From contig NZ_CP076444.2 of the NCBI RefSeq assembly GCF_020023735.2, positions 1,875,501 to 1,939,500 of the forward strand: 64,000 nt of DNA, written 5' to 3'. Position numbers and translations under genes: made by a program. Position 1 is the first letter of the stretch. Every line of letters begins with the position of its first letter. The notes under the pieces are model-generated. The model made no database searches. It had not been told where the DNA came from and saw only the letters and a program-made list of their open reading frames with translations. This DNA is from Mycoavidus sp. HKI. GTDB lineage: Bacteria > Pseudomonadota > Gammaproteobacteria > Burkholderiales > Burkholderiaceae. Positions 9,492 through 19,184 of this stretch are shown piece after piece.

Positions 9492-11271
9492 CCGACATTC
9501 CGCTACTCCCTTTCCTCAATCTGATAGATTTTACAAGCGGTATCGCCAAACAACCGGATAATCTTGATTCTGACGTCATTAAGGTTGGAAACGGCTTCAT
9601 GGATTAACGCGCGTTGATGATCGAAGATACGCACCAACGCAACGCCTTCCATTAACTGGAATATCCATCGCAAGGTAGGTGTACTGGTGGGTTTGCCCAG
9701 TTGATTGGGTAAGGTGTCAGCATAGGCCTCGAGCTTTGCACGCACTTGAAATTGTGCGAGGTTGTAGACCATGAGGCATAAGGTCATCACCATCATCAAT
9801 GCAGCGATACGCTGTGGCGATTTTAAAAAGAGCGTATCCGCTAGGAAGTCAGGATTTTTCAAAAACCGAAAGCCATTCTCAACCGTTTGCTGAGCTTTGT
9901 AGTCGGCGAGAATGCGCTTGTCGGGGTAACCCTGCTTGTCACCCTCGTTGGTGGCCAGGATGAAACGCCCTTTAGTTTGCAGTAGCTTCTGGATCGCTTC
10001 GTCATTGCGCTGGATCTGAACCTGGATTTGATACCCCATACATTGTTTTGTTTCTCCCTTCTTGGGACGACCTGCTTTCTCATACTTTTCTACTGGCGCA
10101 ACAGTCGGGGCCAAGATGAATAGCGGGTGCGACTTCTGTTCTCGCCTGAATGTTTTATGCGCGTCGGCTTCACACGCAAACAGCTCGGTGCTGAATTGTT
10201 TCATTTGTTTTTGCAGCGCTTGTTCTTGTTTGGTCAGGCGCTTTTGGAGAGACTGTGCTTCGCGTTGGTATGCCTGTTCTGAGAAGACGAGTAACCAGCG
10301 TTGTTGGATGCCGGCATAATCCATATCGAATGATGCATGTCGATAGCCGTCTTCCTGTTCACTCCAAGCTATTTCTTGCGTTGATTTGCTCACTAACTCC
10401 CGAGCTTCCAGGATTGTTTCTGGTACACGTGATACCCAAATGGTGTGCTCCATCTTTTTGAGGTTTTCAGCTGTGTAAAGCGCCGAATCGGCCACCCAAC
10501 GCAGCGTACGGGTGCAATCAATTTCTTGGCGAAATGCATTGATGCGTTCTATTGTTTCTGGCAACACCGTCTTGTCTGAGGCGTTGCCATCGCAAGGCAT
10601 CATCCATAACGGAATGCCTGAACCGCCTGCCACCGCCAATGACAGCACGACTTGTTTCAAATCAGGGCGATGGTCTTTGGAGTACCCATGAGTCACAGTA
10701 ATTTCAACCGCCTCGCCTGCGTCCTCTCTTTGTTCGCTAACTCCCTCATCGCTTGCATATTTGCCATGCACAGAAAAACTCGTCGTATCCACATGCACCA
10801 ACTCATCAAGAAGGTCATGTTCCAGTGCAATCTCAAAGGCCACTTCCCCGAATAGCTTGCTCGGCCCATACTGCGCTATCGCGTCCAATGCGTCTCCCAA
10901 CGCATCATCATTCAAATGCCTGGCCTCAATCCCAGACCCTAATAAAGCTTCTAATGGTTTGCTTTCAAAAAACTGTGGCGTCAGATACAGTCGACGGTTC
11001 GTAAATCCCAGTCCATTCAGAATCATCGCAACGCAGGCTGTGCCATAGCTGACAATTCGCCCAGGGTGGCTAGTCAAATGCTTATCTATCCGCTGAGCAA
11101 GTTGCAAGTCCTGGCATTTCGATGCAACCAAGCCATGATGATCTAGTACATGTGTGATGATTGCTGGTGCACTTTGACCCATATTCCGCCCTCTGAAAAA
11201 TCAAATGGCTATCTCAACATGATGTAAAGTGAAATTCAAGTTTTTTTGAAGGGGAGGTGGCGGAATGTCGG
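9492..11271 (-). mobile_element. IS1634-family insertion sequence, complete (1780 bp)
   Basis: Both ends show the terminal inverted repeat CCGACATTCCGC (9492-9503, and its complement at 11260-11271), extending with mismatches into C-rich sequence (CTACTCCC / CACCTCCCC). The element is bounded by a perfect 6-bp direct repeat TGCAAA. One transposase gene fills the element on the minus strand. Intact ends, an intact reading frame and perfect target repeats point to recent insertion. Confidence 0.92.
9503..11182 (-). CDS. IS1634-family transposase
   Basis: 559-aa DDE transposase. The N-terminal DUF4277-like region (RIVSYGTACVAMILNGLG) precedes an IS4-superfamily catalytic core: first Asp in VHVDTTSFSVHG, second in RWVADSALYTAENL, and the Glu in AQQTVENGFRFLK, which keeps Y-2-x-3-E-6-K spacing. 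Near the C-terminus is a hydrophobic helix (MMVMTLCLMVYNLAQ) typical of the family. Start at 11182; the stop lies at the left terminal repeat. It appears full length and should be active as far as sequence shows. Confidence 0.92.
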   Translation of the reverse strand: MGQSAPAIITHVLDHHGLVASKCQDLQLAQRIDKHLTSHPGRIVSYGTACVAMILNGLGFTNRRLYLTPQFFESKPLEALLGSGIEARHLNDDALGDALDAIAQYGPSKLFGEVAFEIALEHDLLDELVHVDTTSFSVHGKYASDEGVSEQREDAGEAVEITVTHGYSKDHRPDLKQVVLSLAVAGGSGIPLWMMPCDGNASDKTVLPETIERINAFRQEIDCTRTLRWVADSALYTAENLKKMEHTIWVSRVPETILEARELVSKSTQEIAWSEQEDGYRHASFDMDYAGIQQRWLLVFSEQAYQREAQSLQKRLTKQEQALQKQMKQFSTELFACEADAHKTFRREQKSHPLFILAPTVAPVEKYEKAGRPKKGETKQCMGYQIQVQIQRNDEAIQKLLQTKGRFILATNEGDKQGYPDKRILADYKAQQTVENGFRFLKNPDFLADTLFLKSPQRIAALMMVMTLCLMVYNLAQFQVRAKLEAYADTLPNQLGKPTSTPTLRWIFQLMEGVALVRIFDHQRALIHEAVSNLNDVRIKIIRLFGDTACKIYQIEERE

Positions 11272-11277
11272 TGCAAA
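11272..11277. repeat. Right target-site duplication of the IS1634-family element
   Basis: TGCAAA, matching 9486-9491. Confidence 0.85.
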
Positions 11278-11302
11278 GGAAATTTATGTTAAATTGACAC
11301 TA

Positions 11303-11341
11303 AAAACCTGTAGCGAAAGCGCCTCACCGCGCTTTCGCTAC
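11303..11341 (-). terminator. Terminator downstream of NACHT/WD40 gene 1
   Basis: Perfect 13-bp stem (arms 11310-11322 and 11329-11341) with a 6-nt loop. Read on the minus strand it is followed by AGGTTTTTAG, a U-run for a transcript coming from the NACHT gene. Confidence 0.65.
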
Positions 11342-11388
11342 TCCCTGTCAAAACCACACTTTCAACTCCACACAACTCTACAAAAACA

Positions 11389-11626
11389 TCAAAGGGCCCC
11401 TCTCTCTACATTATTAGGCTCCGGCGCTTCCAACTTCCTTTGAGTTGAGCCCAGCATCATTATTTTCCTCCCTACCTCCCCCAAGCGCGACACAGATCCT
11501 CGCTGATCAAGGAGTGCCCTGTTTAACTCGCTTAAGCCTTCTACTCTATGGATCGAGACACCTTCCACTTTCAGCTCCCCATGCGGGGACATCCAGCGCA
11601 GGCGTACTTTATATCCGCCTCCCTCA
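11389..11626 (-). pseudogene. Frameshifted C-terminal tail of NACHT/WD40 protein 1
   Basis: Just after the stop of the WD40 gene, a shifted frame encodes about 79 residues starting SNEGGGYKVRLRWMSPHGEL. This matches the tail of the second NACHT/WD40 protein, where the segment after the last WD repeat reads WRVGLYWASSQNQL and then a hydrophilic helix. In both, W/Y-x-V-x-L-x-W opens the tail and an L-rich stretch ending near LLDQRG / LFAQRQ follows. I read this as the original C-terminus detached by a +1 shift near 11630, not a separate gene. Confidence 0.7.
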
Positions 11627-14600
11627 TTACTCCGAGGCAACATCCCACACTCGCACCGTCTTGTCACCACTGCCCGAGGCAAGCTGATCTCCGCTCGGCG
11701 AATACGCTACGCTATTAATCTCACCGGTATGGCCGCTTAAGGTATGGCGGACTTCTCCCGTGTTAGCGTCCCACACTCGCACCGTCTGGTCATCACTGCC
11801 CGAGGCTAGTTGATCTCCGCTCGGCGAATACGCTACGCTCAAAACCCAGGAGGTATGGCCGCTTAAGGTATAGCGGGCTTCTCCCGTGTTAGCGTCCCAC
11901 ACTCGCACCGTATTGTCCCTACCGCCCGAGGCCAGTTGATCTCCGCTCGGCGAATACGCTACGCTATAAACCCTGTTGGTATGGCCGTTTAAGGTGTAGC
12001 GAGCCTTTCCCCTGTTAGCGTCCCACACTCGTACCGTATGATCCCCACTGCTCGAGGCAAGCTGATCTCCGCTCGGCGAATACGCGATGATAAAAACCCA
12101 GGAGGTATGGCCGCTTAAGATGTAGCGGGCCTCTCCCGTGTTAGCGTCCCACACTCGCACCGTCTGGTCATCACTGCCCGAGGCAAGCTGATCTCCGCTC
12201 GGCGAATACGCTACGCTCCAAACATAGGCGGTATGGCCGCGCAAGGTGTGGTGGGACGCTCCCGTGTTAGCATCCCACACTCGCACCGTATTGTCCCGAC
12301 TCCCCGAGGCGAGTTGATCTCCGCTCGGCGAATACGCTACGCTATAAACCCTGTTGGTATGTCCTTCTAAAGTGTGCACAAGTACTCCGCTTTCCGCCTC
12401 CCACAGGCGTACCGTATTGTCCCAACTCCCCGACGCGAGCTGCGAGCCGCTCGGCGAATACACAACGCTAGTAACGTCTCCGGTATGTCCGTCTAAGGTG
12501 CGGATTACTTCCCAATTCGAGATCGAATCCACATTACTTTCTTCTTCAAGATACGACCAATCTCCATACTGTACCCCTGACATCTTCACGCCACTTAAAT
12601 TCACACCCTCCTGCTTTATATTCCGTAAATTCACCTTTCTTAAATCCGCCCCCTCCAGCTGCGCACCATTAAACTCACCACCACTCAGATCCGCTCCAGG
12701 TATCTGAATTCCCTTTAAATCCGCCCCGGTAAACGGCACCTCTGCTCTAACTAAAATCGTTATCGCGTTCGCTGCTGCTTGCCGCAACTCACCATCCGTT
12801 TTCGACCGCTCGACTATCCTTAACAGCTGAGCCTTAAAAGCAGTCTCTTGAGCAACACGATCCGTCAACAAGCCCACAACACCCTGATCCCCTACCCAAT
12901 GCTTCGGCGATAACGATAACCCTACCAGCGTTCGACGCGGCACAACAGCTTGCTTTTCAAAACTATAAACTGATGCATCACTACCTCGACGCGAGCGGCT
13001 TTCCGGCTCTATGCACGCATCGAATGAATCAAACAACGTCCGCACTGCGCAATATTCCAGCAGCGATTTATGGATAAACCGGTATTGATTCCCGCTTCGG
13101 ATCAGCGGCCACGCTTCTCGCAACAGTTGCTTTTCGTCTTCTCGACCGAAAAAGCTCCCCTTCCAATTTCCCTTGTCTTGGCGCAACGAATACTCAACAA
13201 CGGGGTTACCCCCATTCTCTGTATACAAATGCACCGCTAACTCTTGCACAAATCCAATTCCGTGCTCGGCAAAATCATCATCGCACAATTCTCTAAACAG
13301 CTCTCTTTTTGCCCCTGTTAAATTTTGCGCGCTTAACCACTGCTGGTTGCGATCAAACCACTGTCTAAAGAACTGATCATACAGATCCAACCGTAACTGC
13401 ACCGCACTTCGCTCTTTCAACTCATTTTCTAGGTACGGCAAAGCTTCCAGCACCACTCGCAGCAGAAACGGCGTGCTCGCCAATTCTTTTAAATGTTCTT
13501 GTTTAAGCGCAAACTGATATCGTTGCGCGGTCCAGCCCGTAGCGTTGTGCTGCACATATTTTTCTAGATACTGATTGCGCTTTGCTTCTGAAAACGGCTC
13601 AATTTTCACCTCTTGAAATAACACGTCCTCCCCCTTAAGACGCGGCTTTGGTTGAAAACGTTTGCCATACTCTCCGCCAAGATACTCGCTGCCACAACTG
13701 ATTAACATTTGGCCCTGCCAGTTGCCCGCACGGTTGATCTCATTACTCAGATACAGATTCCGCGTCTGACGTATCTCATCATAACCGTCCAAAATAAATA
13801 CAAATTTATGCTTTTTCTTTAACTTCTCTATCTGATATTCTGACAACCCTCTTTTCTTTAATGCTTTGCCAATCAGATCGTGCTCTGGCTTATCGATACT
13901 CGCCAGAGATATAAACAGCGGAATCGCTTCATCCGCTTCTTTTCTATTCTCCCATAAGTGCTTTTCTAGCACTCGGCTGAACGTCGTTTTCCCCGATCCA
14001 GAATCTCCCTTCAACAAAATCACCCGTTTATCTTTGAGCAACCCTTCGACCTGCGCTAACAGGCCGGTAGCAACTCCTTGCAGACTCGCTTTACCCTGCG
14101 GTTCAACATACAGCTGTAGCGTTTCATTAAATGCCTCATCTTGCTTCAGCGCAGCAAAATACTGTTCCTTCAGCGCAGCTCTCGGGTCTGCATTCAGCAA
14201 CCGCAGTTGCTGATGCTGCTGTTGCATGGTCGACGCAAGCTGGCTGTGCAACGTTGTCCGTATACCGTCGAAGATGCCATCTAATAGCTTCGCAAACTCT
14301 AGCCTGCCAAACTTTGAATCACTCTTTAAACAGGATATAAAATTGCTGTGACCATCCCAAAATTTGCTTAGAAACGTTTTAGCCTCATCACTGCCCACTA
14401 ACAGCCGCTCGATCACCTTAAACAGCACACCATGCGAACCTTGGTTCAGATAAACTTCCTCTCCCTTTTTCGCTTGCAAATCAAATCGCAGAGGATCCTC
14501 CATCCGAACTGTCGTCGACTCAATAAATTCCTTCAGACAGTAGTCATAGCTATTTGCGGTCAATGAAACCGGGATTATGCCGTGTTGACCTTCCAGATGC

Positions 14601-15643
14601 GCTGCGCGAATTTCCAAAAAGGCCATTTCCGTCAATACATGATGGAACTCCAACTTATATTTTTCCTCTTGGGAAAATTTTCTGACTACCTCACGTAACG
14701 CTGGAGTACCCTTTTGTTTATCGTCTTTGAGGTAGACTTCTCGATCTTCGTCATAGGCTTTTTTAAGCTCATCACGAAACTCTTTATAGGACTGCCCTTT
14801 TAGGTAGCTTCCTAAGACATCAGAACAACACACAATCACCTTATTCACCGGCTCCACATCAGCTCGCAACTGAGCGGGCAGCAAGCAAAGCTGATTGGTT
14901 AAAATATCTTCTAGCTTGCCATCCGCTTCCAGACTTTCAACCGAGCTTGAATACGCTTGTCCTATCGGCGTTTGATCCGAATAAAGCGTCACGCCTCGGA
15001 TTTTTGATAAATTATTGATTAAATATTTAGATGTCGAGGCCTTCGCCTCTCCATGAGCATCATTGTCATGGGCATACACCAGAAACAGGCTCGGTTTATT
15101 CGACACCTCTAAGGTGTTAAGCGTCAACAGCGCCTTTTCAAACAGATAATCAACCAACTCGCTTTTTTCTTGGAGCGATGTGGCAGACAGCCGCTGCATT
15201 GAGGCAGAAGCCACCGTCTGTGCCAAAGCCGACACTCCACGCGCAGGTAACGACTCAGGCGGCACAGGGGCTAACTTGCTCGCGTCATAGCCCCACGCTT
15301 GCGCTTTCCTGTAACTCGCTTCCGCTTTTGCCGCTTTGCCCAATTTTTCCAACAGTTCCGCGCGCTCAAAATACACCTCTGCAATGCGCCGGTGCAGCAA
15401 CACTTCTTCCTGTGTCTTAGGCGTCATGGCTTCGATCAAAGCGTCTTTCACCTCCGATAACGAAGGCATAAGTTGGCGACCATTTGCGACATGCATAAAG
15501 GTCACTTTTGCTTGGTCATACAAGGCTAAGGACACCTCGAAACTCTTCGCCGTCTTTTGCTGACGGGCTTGATCCAGATAGATTTGCGCGAGCACCTGTG
15601 CTTGATTACGGCTCATGGCTTGCGAAATAGGATTACCTAACAT
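11627..15643 (-). CDS. TIR/SEFIR-like - NACHT - pentapeptide - WD40 protein (NLR-like, copy 1)
   Basis: 1338 aa. Order: TPR-like helices (1-130); a TIR/SEFIR-like region (about 182-370; SLFLVYAHDNDAHGE, VTLYSDQTPIG, VIVCCSDVLGSY, GIIPVSL); helical linker; NACHT NTPase with Walker A GDSGSGKTT (546-554) and Walker B FILDGYDE (Asp 619); pentapeptide repeats (970-1025); and seven near-identical 42-residue WD40 repeats (about 1050-1338), one seven-bladed propeller. STAND NTPases of this design are signal-triggered switches in immunity or signalling. The sensor-1 Arg (CRSEYL/SSRPEYL type) is Gly at 651, and the C-terminal tail has been lost by frameshift, so function may be impaired. The TIR-like call is by motif only. 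Confidence 0.82.
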   Translation of the reverse strand: MLGNPISQAMSRNQAQVLAQIYLDQARQQKTAKSFEVSLALYDQAKVTFMHVANGRQLMPSLSEVKDALIEAMTPKTQEEVLLHRRIAEVYFERAELLEKLGKAAKAEASYRKAQAWGYDASKLAPVPPESLPARGVSALAQTVASASMQRLSATSLQEKSELVDYLFEKALLTLNTLEVSNKPSLFLVYAHDNDAHGEAKASTSKYLINNLSKIRGVTLYSDQTPIGQAYSSSVESLEADGKLEDILTNQLCLLPAQLRADVEPVNKVIVCCSDVLGSYLKGQSYKEFRDELKKAYDEDREVYLKDDKQKGTPALREVVRKFSQEEKYKLEFHHVLTEMAFLEIRAAHLEGQHGIIPVSLTANSYDYCLKEFIESTTVRMEDPLRFDLQAKKGEEVYLNQGSHGVLFKVIERLLVGSDEAKTFLSKFWDGHSNFISCLKSDSKFGRLEFAKLLDGIFDGIRTTLHSQLASTMQQQHQQLRLLNADPRAALKEQYFAALKQDEAFNETLQLYVEPQGKASLQGVATGLLAQVEGLLKDKRVILLKGDSGSGKTTFSRVLEKHLWENRKEADEAIPLFISLASIDKPEHDLIGKALKKRGLSEYQIEKLKKKHKFVFILDGYDEIRQTRNLYLSNEINRAGNWQGQMLISCGSEYLGGEYGKRFQPKPRLKGEDVLFQEVKIEPFSEAKRNQYLEKYVQHNATGWTAQRYQFALKQEHLKELASTPFLLRVVLEALPYLENELKERSAVQLRLDLYDQFFRQWFDRNQQWLSAQNLTGAKRELFRELCDDDFAEHGIGFVQELAVHLYTENGGNPVVEYSLRQDKGNWKGSFFGREDEKQLLREAWPLIRSGNQYRFIHKSLLEYCAVRTLFDSFDACIEPESRSRRGSDASVYSFEKQAVVPRRTLVGLSLSPKHWVGDQGVVGLLTDRVAQETAFKAQLLRIVERSKTDGELRQAAANAITILVRAEVPFTGADLKGIQIPGADLSGGEFNGAQLEGADLRKVNLRNIKQEGVNLSGVKMSGVQYGDWSYLEEESNVDSISNWEVIRTLDGHTGDVTSVVYSPSGSQLASGSWDNTVRLWEAESGVLVHTLEGHTNRVYSVAYSPSGDQLASGSRDNTVRVWDANTGASHHTLRGHTAYVWSVAYSPSGDQLASGSDDQTVRVWDANTGEARYILSGHTSWVFIIAYSPSGDQLASSSGDHTVRVWDANRGKARYTLNGHTNRVYSVAYSPSGDQLASGGRDNTVRVWDANTGEARYTLSGHTSWVLSVAYSPSGDQLASGSDDQTVRVWDANTGEVRHTLSGHTGEINSVAYSPSGDQLASGSGDKTVRVWDVASE
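11640..12500 (-). repeat. Tandem 126-bp WD40-coding repeats (7 units)
   Basis: Seven in-frame 126-bp units, nearly identical over long blocks; the coding phrase YSPSGDQLASG recurs in six of them with almost the same DNA. The adjacent pair of 42-residue types (SWV...SDDQ and NRV...RDN) also recurs, suggesting two-unit duplications. Confidence 0.9.
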
Positions 15644-16245
15644 AATGAACTCTCACTAAGGATTTTCGCCACCCCCTGCACTGGTGTTGACCTCATTTGT
15701 CAGACAGCGGAGCGTTTCAATTCATCCGCACAAAGGCAAGGCGCGTGAGAATATGTTGCGAGGAGATATTTACACTCAGAAAAAGGGACTGGGCTTTCCC
15801 TGGATTTAGACGGCCTCATTTATGCAATAAATAGGCCAGCTTAATCCAGCCATTTTGCAATGAACTTATTTCAAAATGGAAAAGAGATAGAGGATTGGGC
15901 GCCAATTACATGCACTTGCCTTAACCTTGCTATTGGACACTCAACCTGAGCATCCTATCGCACACCCACATTCCTTTTAATATAAAACACTTCAATGCAA
16001 GCATACAGCTTACATTGCCCCCTAATCTATGTTCATGCCCAAACTAGACCGCTACATTCAACACTTTTTGTACTTCGATTTCAGATGAACTGCTGAATGG
16101 ATAATAGGCACGAAAAAAATGTTCGTCAAGGAAATTTTGCAGGCTGCGTAGCAACGCTTATCGAACGATTAACGCTCCCTTAAAATCCTGAAAGTTACCC
16201 ACAATTTGCACTGGCTGCCCCTTGTTAAACCTGGGCATTATTTGC
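15644..16245. other. Intergenic region upstream of NACHT gene 1
   Basis: About 600 bp without a convincing open frame. It must hold the NACHT gene promoter on the minus strand. I see one small inverted repeat (CCATTTTG...CAAAATGG, about 15870-15900) and nothing else I can support. Confidence 0.5.
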
Positions 16246-16302
16246 AACAAAAACCTCGCCAACCCTTTTAAATACTTATTTTTTTAAATCTTGGCAAGGT
16301 TT
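16246..16302 (-). terminator. Hairpin downstream of tRNA-Ser
   Basis: Arms 16251-16262 and 16291-16302 pair in 11 of 12 positions around an AT-rich 28-nt loop. On the minus strand the second arm ends in GGTTTTTGTTG, a terminator-like tail. It starts 11 nt after the tRNA 3' end. Confidence 0.5.
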
Positions 16303-16312
16303 GCGCTATAAC

Positions 16313-16402
16313 TGGCGGAGGCGGTAGGATTCGAACCCACGGTACGGTCGCCCGTACGGCTGATTTCAAGTCAGCTGCCTTCAACCACTCGGCCACGCCT
16401 CC
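16313..16402 (-). tRNA. tRNA-Ser (anticodon UGA)
   Basis: 90-nt class II tRNA. The acceptor stem GGAGGCG pairs with CGCCTCC, followed by discriminator G and an encoded CCA. The anticodon loop CTTGAAA gives UGA. It has a long variable arm and a TTCGAATC T-loop. It lies downstream of hemW in the same direction. Confidence 0.96.
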
Positions 16403-16430
16403 AAAGAGGACGCTATTGTAACGCATGGGC

Positions 16431-17672
16431 TCACAAAAACAAACTCTGTAAATCATTTAAAAAACGCCGGCCAAGTGGCGTTGGCGCAATCGTTTCATGG
16501 TCACGCAGCAGTAGCCCGCGTGCTTCGGCTGCACGCAATGGCGCCTCGATGGTGCTGAGCGACAAGCCAGTACGCTCAATAAAACGATAGACTGGAAACC
16601 CTTCCGGCAAGCGCAATGCGTTCAACATAAATTCAAACGGCAGGTCATGAGTACGCACCTCATGTTCTTCCTGTACGGGAAGCGCCTGCTTGCATTGCGT
16701 GAGATAGGTCGCTGGATGCTTATACCTGATTTGCCGGATGATTCGCTCTGGAAAAGATAATTTGCTATGCGCGCCTGCGCCAATGCCGAGATAATCACCA
16801 AAACGCCAATAATTCAGATTGTGCCGACAGGATTGGCCTGGCTGCGCATAGGCGGAGACTTCGTACTGAAGGTAGCCCGCCTCCTGCATCCTCAGTTGAA
16901 TCCACTCCTGCATATCCGCGCAGAGATCGTCATTAGGTAAGATCGGCGGGTATTTTGCAAAGCGGGTGTTAGGTTCAAGCGTGAGCTGATACAGCGAGAG
17001 ATGGGGCGGGTTATAGGAGAGCGCGGTTGCTAGATCTGCGCGGCATTCCTCTAGGGTCTGACCTGGCAGCGCAAACATTAAATCAAGGTTAAAGTTACCA
17101 AACACGTGTTGCGCAATTTCGGTGGCTCGCCGTGCTTGCTGCGCATCATGGATGCGACCAAGCGCAGTCAGATGTGCGCCATTGAAACTTTGGATCCCAA
17201 TCGATAAACGGTTAACGCCACTGGTGCGAAATTGGCTAAATTTCTCAGCCTCAAAGGTACCAGGATTCGCTTCTAATGTAATTTCCGCATCTGCCACCAG
17301 CGGCAAGCGCGCGCGTACATCCGCTAGCAAGCGGTCAAGGCCTGCTGCCGACAAAAGGCTAGGCGTCCCGCCGCCAATAAATATCGAATGAACCGGCCGC
17401 CCCCAGATCAATGGCAACGCATGCTCGAGGTCCGCACAGAGCGCATCAAGATAGGCCTCTTCTGGAAACTCACCAGCCCCCTTCCATTCATGCGAATTAA
17501 AATCGCAGTAGGGACATTTTTTAACGCACCATGGAAAATGCACATAGAGCGAAAGCGGTGGCAAGGCAGACAGTTGAATCCGCCCCGGCGCGAACAGCGG
17601 AGCGACTACGCTACGTTGCGCGGTTGGCAAGCTTATAACAACTGGCTTGACTAAGCTTATATCTAAGCTCAT
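16431..17672 (-). CDS. hemW: Radical SAM protein HemW (HemN-like haem chaperone)
   Basis: 413 aa. Radical SAM enzyme related to coproporphyrinogen III dehydrogenase; HemW proteins bind haem and insert it into target proteins. The cluster motif is CVKKCPYCDF (CxxxCxxC, about residues 50-59), followed by the glycine-rich SAM motif IFIGGGTPSLL. The C-terminal HemW domain includes LNYWRFGDYLGIGAGAHS. It lacks the N-terminal extension of HemN, favouring HemW. The start overlaps the rdgB stop by 4 nt (ATGA), so rph-rdgB-hemW form an operon. Confidence 0.92.
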   Translation of the reverse strand: MSLDISLVKPVVISLPTAQRSVVAPLFAPGRIQLSALPPLSLYVHFPWCVKKCPYCDFNSHEWKGAGEFPEEAYLDALCADLEHALPLIWGRPVHSIFIGGGTPSLLSAAGLDRLLADVRARLPLVADAEITLEANPGTFEAEKFSQFRTSGVNRLSIGIQSFNGAHLTALGRIHDAQQARRATEIAQHVFGNFNLDLMFALPGQTLEECRADLATALSYNPPHLSLYQLTLEPNTRFAKYPPILPNDDLCADMQEWIQLRMQEAGYLQYEVSAYAQPGQSCRHNLNYWRFGDYLGIGAGAHSKLSFPERIIRQIRYKHPATYLTQCKQALPVQEEHEVRTHDLPFEFMLNALRLPEGFPVYRFIERTGLSLSTIEAPLRAAEARGLLLRDHETIAPTPLGRRFLNDLQSLFL

Positions 17673-18295
17673 AGCGCGGTCTCAACGCCTTCGTTTTTGA
17701 GACGCAGCAATAAGCGCGCACTCGCGAGGGCACGATGACTGATGGTATTTTTAATCGTTGGGTCTAATTCAGCGGCCGTTTGTCCGAGTTCTGGCAGATA
17801 AAAAAGTGGGTCATAACCAAAACCATGTGCGCCGCGCGCAGCGGTTGCAATTTCACCGTACCAGCGTGCTTCAACGATGATTGGCTCAGGGTCATGCTCG
17901 TGTGCGACATAGACTAAGACACAAGTGTAATGCGCACGCCGGTCGCGATACGACTCAAGCTCGCTGAGTAACAGTGCGTTATTGGCCGCATCTGTTTTAG
18001 CGCCACCCGCGCGTTGCGCAAATCGAGCTGAATGCACGCCAGGCGCACCCTGCAGCGCGTGCACACATAAACCGGAATCATCCGCCAGCGCAGCCATGCC
18101 GCTTGCACGCGCGGCATGGCGTGCTTTAGCCAGCGCATTTTCAACAAAGGTTAGGTAGGGTTCTGCCGCTGGTGTCACACCAAGCTCATTTTGCGGCACT
18201 AATTTAAGTCCCGCTTGCGCCAACAAAGCGGTAAATTCACGCAGCTTATTGGCATTGTTTGACGCTAACACCACCTGGGCAGCTTTACGCAACAT
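17669..18295 (-). CDS. rdgB: XTP/dITP diphosphatase (non-canonical purine NTP pyrophosphatase)
   Basis: 208-aa Ham1/RdgB enzyme that hydrolyses dITP and XTP to monophosphates, keeping deaminated purines out of nucleic acids. Signatures are the N-terminal [39 protein letters not shown] and [20 protein letters not shown]. The start overlaps the rph end by 11 nt and the end overlaps hemW by 4 nt, indicating translational coupling. Confidence 0.95.
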   Translation of the reverse strand: MLRKAAQVVLASNNANKLREFTALLAQAGLKLVPQNELGVTPAAEPYLTFVENALAKARHAARASGMAALADDSGLCVHALQGAPGVHSARFAQRAGGAKTDAANNALLLSELESYRDRRAHYTCVLVYVAHEHDPEPIIVEARWYGEIATAARGAHGFGYDPLFYLPELGQTAAELDPTIKNTISHRALASARLLLRLKNEGVETAL

Positions 18296-19025
18296 CGAGT
18301 CCCAACGCTTCTCTTTGTTTTGTGATTAGACTTGCGATACCGGACTGCGCCAGATCAAGCAACTGATTCATTTCTACTCGCGAGAAAGCAACTCCCTCGG
18401 CGGTGCCTTGGACTTCGACGAAATGACCTTGGCCGTTCATCACGACGTTCATATCGGTGCCACATTGCGCATCTTCATCGTAGTTCAGATCAAGCACAGG
18501 AACGCCATTGACAATCCCAACTGACACCGCAGCCGCCCAATCCGTGATGGGCGACAGCGCAATCCGCCGGGTTGTCAGTAGCTGGGTTACCGCATCGTGC
18601 GCGGCTACAAAAGCACCGGTAATACTCGCCGTGCGTGTGCCCCCATCAGCCTGAATCACATCGCAATCGATATGCAGCGTACGCGCGCCAAGCTTTTTAA
18701 GGTCAAATGCTGCACGTAACGCACGTCCAATTAAACGCTGGATTTCCTGGGTGCGGCCGGTCTGCTTACCGCGTGCTGCCTCGCGCTCGCTACGCGTATG
18801 GGTCGCGCGCGGCAACATGCCATATTCCGCGGTGAGCCAACCTTGATCTTGTCCGCGCAAAAATTCTGGCACTCGCTCAGCGACGCTCGCCGTACAAATC
18901 ACTTTGGTATGACCAAATTCAACCAATACCGAACCTTCGGCATGTTTTGTGTAATCGCGGGTCACGCGTACTTCACGCATTTGACCAGGGGAGCGGCCAT
19001 CCGGCCGTAGTGATAATCCATTCAT
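18285..19025 (-). CDS. rph: Ribonuclease PH
   Basis: 246-aa phosphorolytic 3'-5' exoribonuclease that trims tRNA 3' ends. Family motifs: [19 protein letters not shown] at the N-terminus, [17 protein letters not shown], and [18 protein letters not shown]. Length matches the family (about 238-247). First gene of the rph-rdgB-hemW operon, divergent from yicC with a gap of about 160 bp. Confidence 0.96.
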   Translation of the reverse strand: MNGLSLRPDGRSPGQMREVRVTRDYTKHAEGSVLVEFGHTKVICTASVAERVPEFLRGQDQGWLTAEYGMLPRATHTRSEREAARGKQTGRTQEIQRLIGRALRAAFDLKKLGARTLHIDCDVIQADGGTRTASITGAFVAAHDAVTQLLTTRRIALSPITDWAAAVSVGIVNGVPVLDLNYDEDAQCGTDMNVVMNGQGHFVEVQGTAEGVAFSRVEMNQLLDLAQSGIASLITKQREALGLDVA

Positions 19026-19184
19026 AGAGCGCTAATTATATACTGCTACGCGGCCTAAGCGCGTTGCTACCAAGAATAAAGGAAGCGTATATCCTTTAGA
19101 ATACGGTAATCTACCCTTGACCTAGTTAAAATGAATTTTCTCGCCGTTATTTAGATGGCGTTGCAACATCTAGCGAGCACAATG

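Noticed and set aside
9262..9561. Plus-strand frame left of and into the IS1634 element
   Set aside because: It crosses the insertion-sequence border and overlaps the transposase stop; no family similarity.
11640..12500. A CRISPR-like regular array
   Set aside because: The 126-bp periodic units are in-frame WD40-coding repeats with no short palindromic repeat or unique spacers.
16268..16456. Minus-strand frame across tRNA-Ser
   Set aside because: It is a chance frame over the tRNA gene and its flanks.
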